Below, piece by piece: positions 7,046-11,441 of a DNA stretch of 11,441 bases; within the stretch, counting starts at the first letter, position 1, and every line of letters starts with the position of its first letter. The DNA comes from Bacteroides sp. CAG:1076 (GTDB lineage Bacteria; Bacteroidota; Bacteroidia; Bacteroidales; Bacteroidaceae), in NCBI GenBank assembly GCA_000436795.1, contig HF993229.1, positions 1 through 11,441 of the forward strand, written 5' to 3'. The translations under genes and the position numbers were made by a program. The notes under the pieces were generated by a model. The model was not told the DNA's origin. It made no database searches and saw nothing but the letters and a program-made list of their open reading frames with translations.

Positions 7046-8416
7046 TTATTCGCCTTCTTCCATTTTTTCGTCTTGACTCAACAGGCGTGAAGAAATTTTT
7101 TTCTTGGGAGTGATGCCAAGTTCCCTAAGCATTTCGGCTTGGCGGATAACATTTCCTTTTCCTGTAGAGAACTGGTTCAGAGCCGTATCGTAGGCATTGG
7201 ACGTAGCTCGTAGGCTTTCACCTATCCGCTCGAAAGTTTCAGTGAAGCTTACCAGCTTTTCGTAAAGGGCAGTTCCTCTCTTTACGATTTCTCGTGTATT
7301 CTTTTCCTGATATTCCCGTTTCCATAAATCGAGAGCCAGACGCAAGGCGGCTATCAGGTTGGTAGGACTCATCAGGATAACTTTTTTCTTGTAGGCATAG
7401 TTCCATAGGTTGGGATCTGTCTGAAGCGCAAGTACGTAAGCTGGTTCATTGGGAATGAACATCATAACAAAATCCAGTGACGACAAATTATATTTGGAGT
7501 AATCTTTTTGACTGAGCTCATCGATGTGTGCTTTTACTGATGAAAGATGAGCTTTTAGATATTGTTCCTGTTCGTTGCGGTCGGTACTTCCTATATAATT
7601 GGTATAGGCGGTAAGCGATACTTTAGAGTCAATGATTACTTGTCGGTTGTCAGGGTATTTCACTAATACGTCAGGCTGTAGGCGCTGTCCGTTTTCGTTG
7701 CGCAGAGGATTTCCGTGTTCATCTTTCAGAAATTCCTGACGGAAGTATTCTTCACCTTCTCTCAGACCGGAGTTTTCGAGAATTGACTCCAGAATCATTT
7801 CTCCCCAGTTACCTTGTGTCTTGGAATCTCCTTTCAACGCACGCGTCAAGTTATTGGCTTCGTCGCTGATTTGTTTGTTCAGTTGTACCAGTTCTTTTAT
7901 CTTGTCTTCCAGCGAGAAACGTTGCTTCGATTCCTTGTCGTATACCTCTGCCACCTGATGCTTGAACTCGTTCAGGTTTTCTCCGAAGGGTTTCAGCAGA
8001 CTGGAAAGGCTTTCGGAGCTAAGTTTGTTGAAAGTTTCGGTTTTCTGCTGGAATATTTTATTGGCAATGTTCTCAAATTCCAGATTGAATTGTTTGTGGA
8101 GGTCACTCATTTCCTCTTTCTGATGTTCGAGTTTATCTTCGAGTGCACGCTTTTCGGCCTGCAGCGAAGCCACCTGACGACTTGCCTCTACATATTGTCG
8201 GGTTGTGTTTTCTACCTGATGTTGTATGCGCAGATTCTCTTCCTTGAGCTGTTCCAGTGTTGTTGCCGTCTGACGTTTCTCTGCTTGTAGCAGGTCTTCC
8301 TGATGACTTGCCTGCAAGTGTAGTTGTGCTTTCAGTGCATTCAACTGGCGGGAAGCTGCCAGATATCCCAGCACCCCTCCGACTATAAATGTAAGAATAA
8401 GGTAAAGTATTTCCAT
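7046..8416 (-). CDS. rmuC: DNA recombination protein RmuC
   Basis: RmuC-family protein of 456 residues. Residues 1-20 are a hydrophobic anchor, about 25-125 a long coiled coil rich in E, K and Q, and about 135-405 the RmuC core. The core has QGNWGE (201-206), [10 protein letters not shown] (247-256) followed by IIDSKV (261-266), MMFIPNE (318-324) and MSPTNL (349-354). PD (248-249) with DSK (263-265) resembles the PD-(D/E)xK nuclease pattern proposed for this family. E. coli RmuC limits recombination at short inverted repeats; the biochemical activity is unproven and the same role here is inferred. The tail, about 440-456, is charged. The ATG at 8416 begins directly with the membrane anchor. 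The gene is convergent with the lipoprotein gene and divergent from groES, 253 bp away. Confidence 0.93.
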   Translation of the reverse strand: MEILYLILTFIVGGVLGYLAASRQLNALKAQLHLQASHQEDLLQAEKRQTATTLEQLKEENLRIQHQVENTTRQYVEASRQVASLQAEKRALEDKLEHQKEEMSDLHKQFNLEFENIANKIFQQKTETFNKLSSESLSSLLKPFGENLNEFKHQVAEVYDKESKQRFSLEDKIKELVQLNKQISDEANNLTRALKGDSKTQGNWGEMILESILENSGLREGEEYFRQEFLKDEHGNPLRNENGQRLQPDVLVKYPDNRQVIIDSKVSLTAYTNYIGSTDRNEQEQYLKAHLSSVKAHIDELSQKDYSKYNLSSLDFVMMFIPNEPAYVLALQTDPNLWNYAYKKKVILMSPTNLIAALRLALDLWKREYQEKNTREIVKRGTALYEKLVSFTETFERIGESLRATSNAYDTALNQFSTGKGNVIRQAEMLRELGITPKKKISSRLLSQDEKMEEGE

Positions 8417-8445
8417 GTTTTTGTTGTGATATGATTATTTCAGCG

Positions 8446-8475
8446 TAAAGATACTGCTAAACTTTTAACGGGAAA
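8446..8475 (-). promoter_or_regulatory. candidate rmuC promoter
   Basis: On the minus strand TTTC (8475-8472) is followed after 18 bp by TATCTTTA (8453-8446), one base from TAnnTTTG. Transcription would start about 30 nt before the rmuC ATG. The spacing is the same as in the hisS promoter. Confidence 0.45.
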
Positions 8476-8528
8476 GTGACTTACATTTATATTTTTACAG
8501 TCGAATAAGTCTTCTCCTTTGGCAGAAG

Positions 8529-8578
8529 TGTCAGATTAATCAGGACTATTGTCAGAAAAAATGTGACAGATTGTCACA
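8529..8578. promoter_or_regulatory. candidate operator upstream of groESL (TGTCA boxes and palindrome)
   Basis: TGTGACA (8562-8568) and TGTCACA (8572-8578) form a perfect 7-bp inverted repeat with a 3-bp spacer. Two more TGTCAGA boxes begin at 8529 and 8550, so TGTCA recurs at 8529, 8550 and 8572, spaced 21 and 22 bp. The array lies about 90-140 bp before the groES start and between two divergent genes. It is not a CIRCE element. The regulator is unknown. Confidence 0.45.
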
Positions 8579-8614
8579 ATAAATCTTGTGGCACGTTTTT
8601 AGTAAGGAGTAGGG

Positions 8615-8630
8615 TGTCCGTTAAAGGACA
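8615..8630 (+). promoter_or_regulatory. small inverted repeat in the groES leader
   Basis: TGTCC (8615-8619) and GGACA (8626-8630) form a 5-bp inverted repeat around GTTAAA, 40 bp before the groES start. It could be a protein site or a weak RNA hairpin that melts with heat; it is short enough to be chance. Confidence 0.25.
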
Positions 8631-8669
8631 TGATAAAATGTATATATAACAAGTAAAAATATAAAGACT

Positions 8670-8942
8670 ATGAACATTAAACCATTAGCAGACAGAGTTC
8701 TGATTCTTCCGGCTCCTGCAGAAGAAAAAACAATCGGCGGTATTATTATTCCTGATACAGCGAAAGAAAAACCGTTGCAGGGTGAAATTGTGGCAGTAGG
8801 AAATGGCACAAAAGACGAAGAAATGATATTGAAAGTGGGCGATACTGTATTATATGGTAAATATGCTGGTACAGAAATCGAACACGATGGCGTTAAATAT
8901 CTGATGATGCGTCAGAGTGACGTTCTCGCAATTTTGGGATAA
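8670..8942 (+). CDS. groES: co-chaperonin GroES (Hsp10)
   Basis: A 90-residue protein of normal family length that forms the heptameric lid of the GroEL chamber. It opens with [11 protein letters not shown] (2-12). The mobile loop, about 15-34, carries IGGIII (22-27), whose III is the hydrophobic tripeptide that docks on the GroEL apical domain. The remainder has the usual GEIVAVGNG (38-46), [14 protein letters not shown] and a DVLAILG end. It is the first gene of the groES-groEL operon, 36 bp before groEL. The ATG follows an A/T-rich leader without Shine-Dalgarno, and no clean TAnnTTTG promoter is seen upstream. Confidence 0.98.
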   Translation: MNIKPLADRVLILPAPAEEKTIGGIIIPDTAKEKPLQGEIVAVGNGTKDEEMILKVGDTVLYGKYAGTEIEHDGVKYLMMRQSDVLAILG

Positions 8943-8954
8943 TTCATTAGTTGA

Positions 8955-10616
<1,662 letters not shown>

Positions 10617-10641
10617 TCTTCCCCTTTCCATATAGAGTAAG

Positions 10642-10687
10642 AACCTCTCATCCTGAATTTAATTCAGGGTGGGAGGTTTCTTTTTTT
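10642..10687 (+). terminator. strong intrinsic terminator of groESL
   Basis: A 17-bp stem pairs 10642-10658 with 10662-10678, starting AACCTC/GAGGTT and ending GAAT/ATTC around a 3-nt loop, with two G-T wobbles (10648/10672 and 10651/10669). The sequence continues TC and then seven T (10681-10687). It lies 25 bp after the groEL stop. Confidence 0.93.
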
Positions 10688-10796
10688 ATTATACTTAAGT
10701 ATGTGACTTATTGTTTGGGCGTATCTACAGGTTGGTGTGGTAACTGTATTTCGAGCCTCTCAATTTTTACTGATATGAATTAGATGTATAAACTGT

Positions 10797-10826
10797 TTTG
10801 TATATCTGATTTTTTTTATAACTTTC
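10797..10826 (+). promoter_or_regulatory. candidate guaD promoter
   Basis: TTTG (10797-10800), an 18-bp gap and TAACTTTC (10819-10826), one base from TAnnTTTG, would start RNA near 10833, about 28 nt before the guaD ATG. Confidence 0.5.
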
Positions 10827-10860
10827 CCATAGTGAAAATAAAGTAGCGAGGAAATTGATT

Positions 10861-11328
10861 ATGACAAAAGAAGAATTGATGCGTAAAGCAATAGACCTTT
10901 CGGTACAGAATGTTGCCGAAGGTGGTGGACCGTTTGGGGCTGTAATAGCCAGAAACGGGGAGATTATAGCAATGGGTGTGAACCGGGTGACTCCCGATTG
11001 TGACCCGACAGCACATGCTGAAGTAAGCGCTATTCGTACAGCGGCTAAGATATTAGGTACTTTCGATTTAAGTGGTTGTGAGATTTATACATCGTGTGAG
11101 CCTTGTCCGATGTGTTTGGGAGCTATTTATTGGGCTCATCTGGATAGAATGTACTATGGCAATAGTAAAAAGGATGCAGCAAAGATTGGTTTCGATGATG
11201 CGTTTATCTATAAAGAACTCGACTTGAAACCGGAAGATCGCCGGTTAAAATCGGAAGTGCTGTTGCCCGAGGAAGCCATTAAGGCTTTTCAGGAGTGGGA
11301 GAATAAAACGGATAAGGTAGAGTATTGA
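10861..11328 (+). CDS. guaD: guanine deaminase
   Basis: A 155-residue zinc enzyme of the cytidine deaminase fold that hydrolyses guanine to xanthine and ammonia in purine salvage or breakdown. Zinc-site motifs are H52-A-E54 (TAHAEVSAIR) and P81-C82-P83-M84-C85 (SCEPCPMCLGAIYWA). Their pattern, GGPFGAVI (22-29), GFDDAFIYKE (110-119) and the final Tyr closely resemble the short, domain-swapped B. subtilis GuaD, whose C-terminal Tyr shapes the active site. It is unrelated in fold to the long amidohydrolase-type guanine deaminases. A TTG at 10855 would add two residues; the ATG at 10861 matches family length. It stands alone between the groEL terminator and the right edge. A different nucleobase or nucleoside substrate is possible but less likely. 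Confidence 0.88.
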   Translation: MTKEELMRKAIDLSVQNVAEGGGPFGAVIARNGEIIAMGVNRVTPDCDPTAHAEVSAIRTAAKILGTFDLSGCEIYTSCEPCPMCLGAIYWAHLDRMYYGNSKKDAAKIGFDDAFIYKELDLKPEDRRLKSEVLLPEEAIKAFQEWENKTDKVEY

Positions 11329-11441
11329 TCTACTTAAAAAATGAAAGCACCACCGATTACATTGATTGAATAAGGGGGGAGAAACGATGCGTGTCAAAGT
11401 TCGGTCGGTCTGAAAATATCTGATTGCTTTGGTTTTCAAAG

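Noticed and set aside
7814..8290. 158-residue plus-strand open frame opposite rmuC
   Set aside because: It lies entirely within the well-supported rmuC gene on the other strand; its Phe/Leu-rich sequence is the complement of the coiled-coil codons.
8562..8578. CRP-type site (TGTGA ... TCACA)
   Set aside because: The gap between TGTGA and TCACA is 7 bp, not the 6 bp of the CRP consensus; kept only as an unnamed palindrome.
8417..8669. CIRCE/HrcA operator upstream of groESL
   Set aside because: No TTAGCACTC or GAGTGCTAA half-site is present in the gap.
10691..10702. ATACTTAAGTAT perfect palindrome after the groEL terminator
   Set aside because: Short and AT-rich, far from the guaD promoter, with no second copy; chance is a fair explanation.
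11341..11373. 10-codon frame M-K-A-P-P-I-T-L-I-E after guaD
   Set aside because: Too short to support, with no clear promoter or conserved context; the region 11329-11441 otherwise shows no gene.
11387..11413. 8-codon frame M-R-V-K-V-R-S-V preceded by a G-rich stretch
   Set aside because: Shine-Dalgarno-like spacing is not informative in this group, and eight codons can arise by chance.
11427..11441. CTTTG / CAAAG hairpin at the right edge
   Set aside because: Five bp only and cut by the window end, so it cannot be judged as a terminator or operator.

Overview
The window looks like core chromosome of a gut Bacteroides or a close relative in the order Bacteroidales. Base composition is moderately AT-rich. 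Start codons are preceded by A/T-rich leaders rather than Shine-Dalgarno sequences, and several promoters fit the Bacteroides pattern (TTTG or TTG, about 18-21 bp, then TAnnTTTG). A TonB-dependent receptor with an N-terminal carboxypeptidase-regulatory-like domain and a lipoprotein whose Cys is followed by SDDD point the same way. I see no insertion sequence, phage gene, tRNA, rRNA or CRISPR array.

Layout, left to right. A minus-strand promoter at the left edge fires out of the window, possibly into a gene whose first codons lie at 17-1. Two candidate plus-strand promoters then lead to a membrane zinc metallopeptidase of the YugP type (289-963), closed by a strong terminator (988-1045). hisS (histidyl-tRNA synthetase, 1140-2501) follows with its own promoter. 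The 421-bp gap 2502-2922 has no convincing gene but much cis structure: a perfect 15-bp stem-loop, a diverged 31-bp direct repeat 68 bp apart, a 13-9-13 palindrome holding two TTTGTACAAA boxes exactly 21 bp apart, a run of four 11-bp CGTAA-like units, and a -7 element. This precedes a two-gene operon: a TonB-dependent outer-membrane receptor (2923-5613) and a probably surface-exposed lipoprotein predicted to fold as a right-handed beta-helix (5661-6887). A terminator at 6928-6969 ends it.

rmuC lies on the minus strand (8416-7046), convergent with the lipoprotein gene and divergent from groES-groEL (8670-8942 and 8979-10616). The 253-bp rmuC/groES gap has no CIRCE element and no clean TAnnTTTG promoter for groES. 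It does have a TGTGACA-gat-TGTCACA palindrome and TGTCA boxes about two helical turns apart. groEL ends in a strong terminator, followed by guaD (guanine deaminase, 10861-11328) on its own promoter.

Most genes are independent housekeeping units: protein quality control, translation, DNA maintenance, chaperonin and purine salvage. The part that looks least described is the receptor/beta-helix lipoprotein operon. It has the layout of an outer-membrane uptake system, but with a beta-helix lipoprotein where a SusD-type partner would be expected, and an unusually elaborate upstream control region. Its substrate cannot be read from the sequence.
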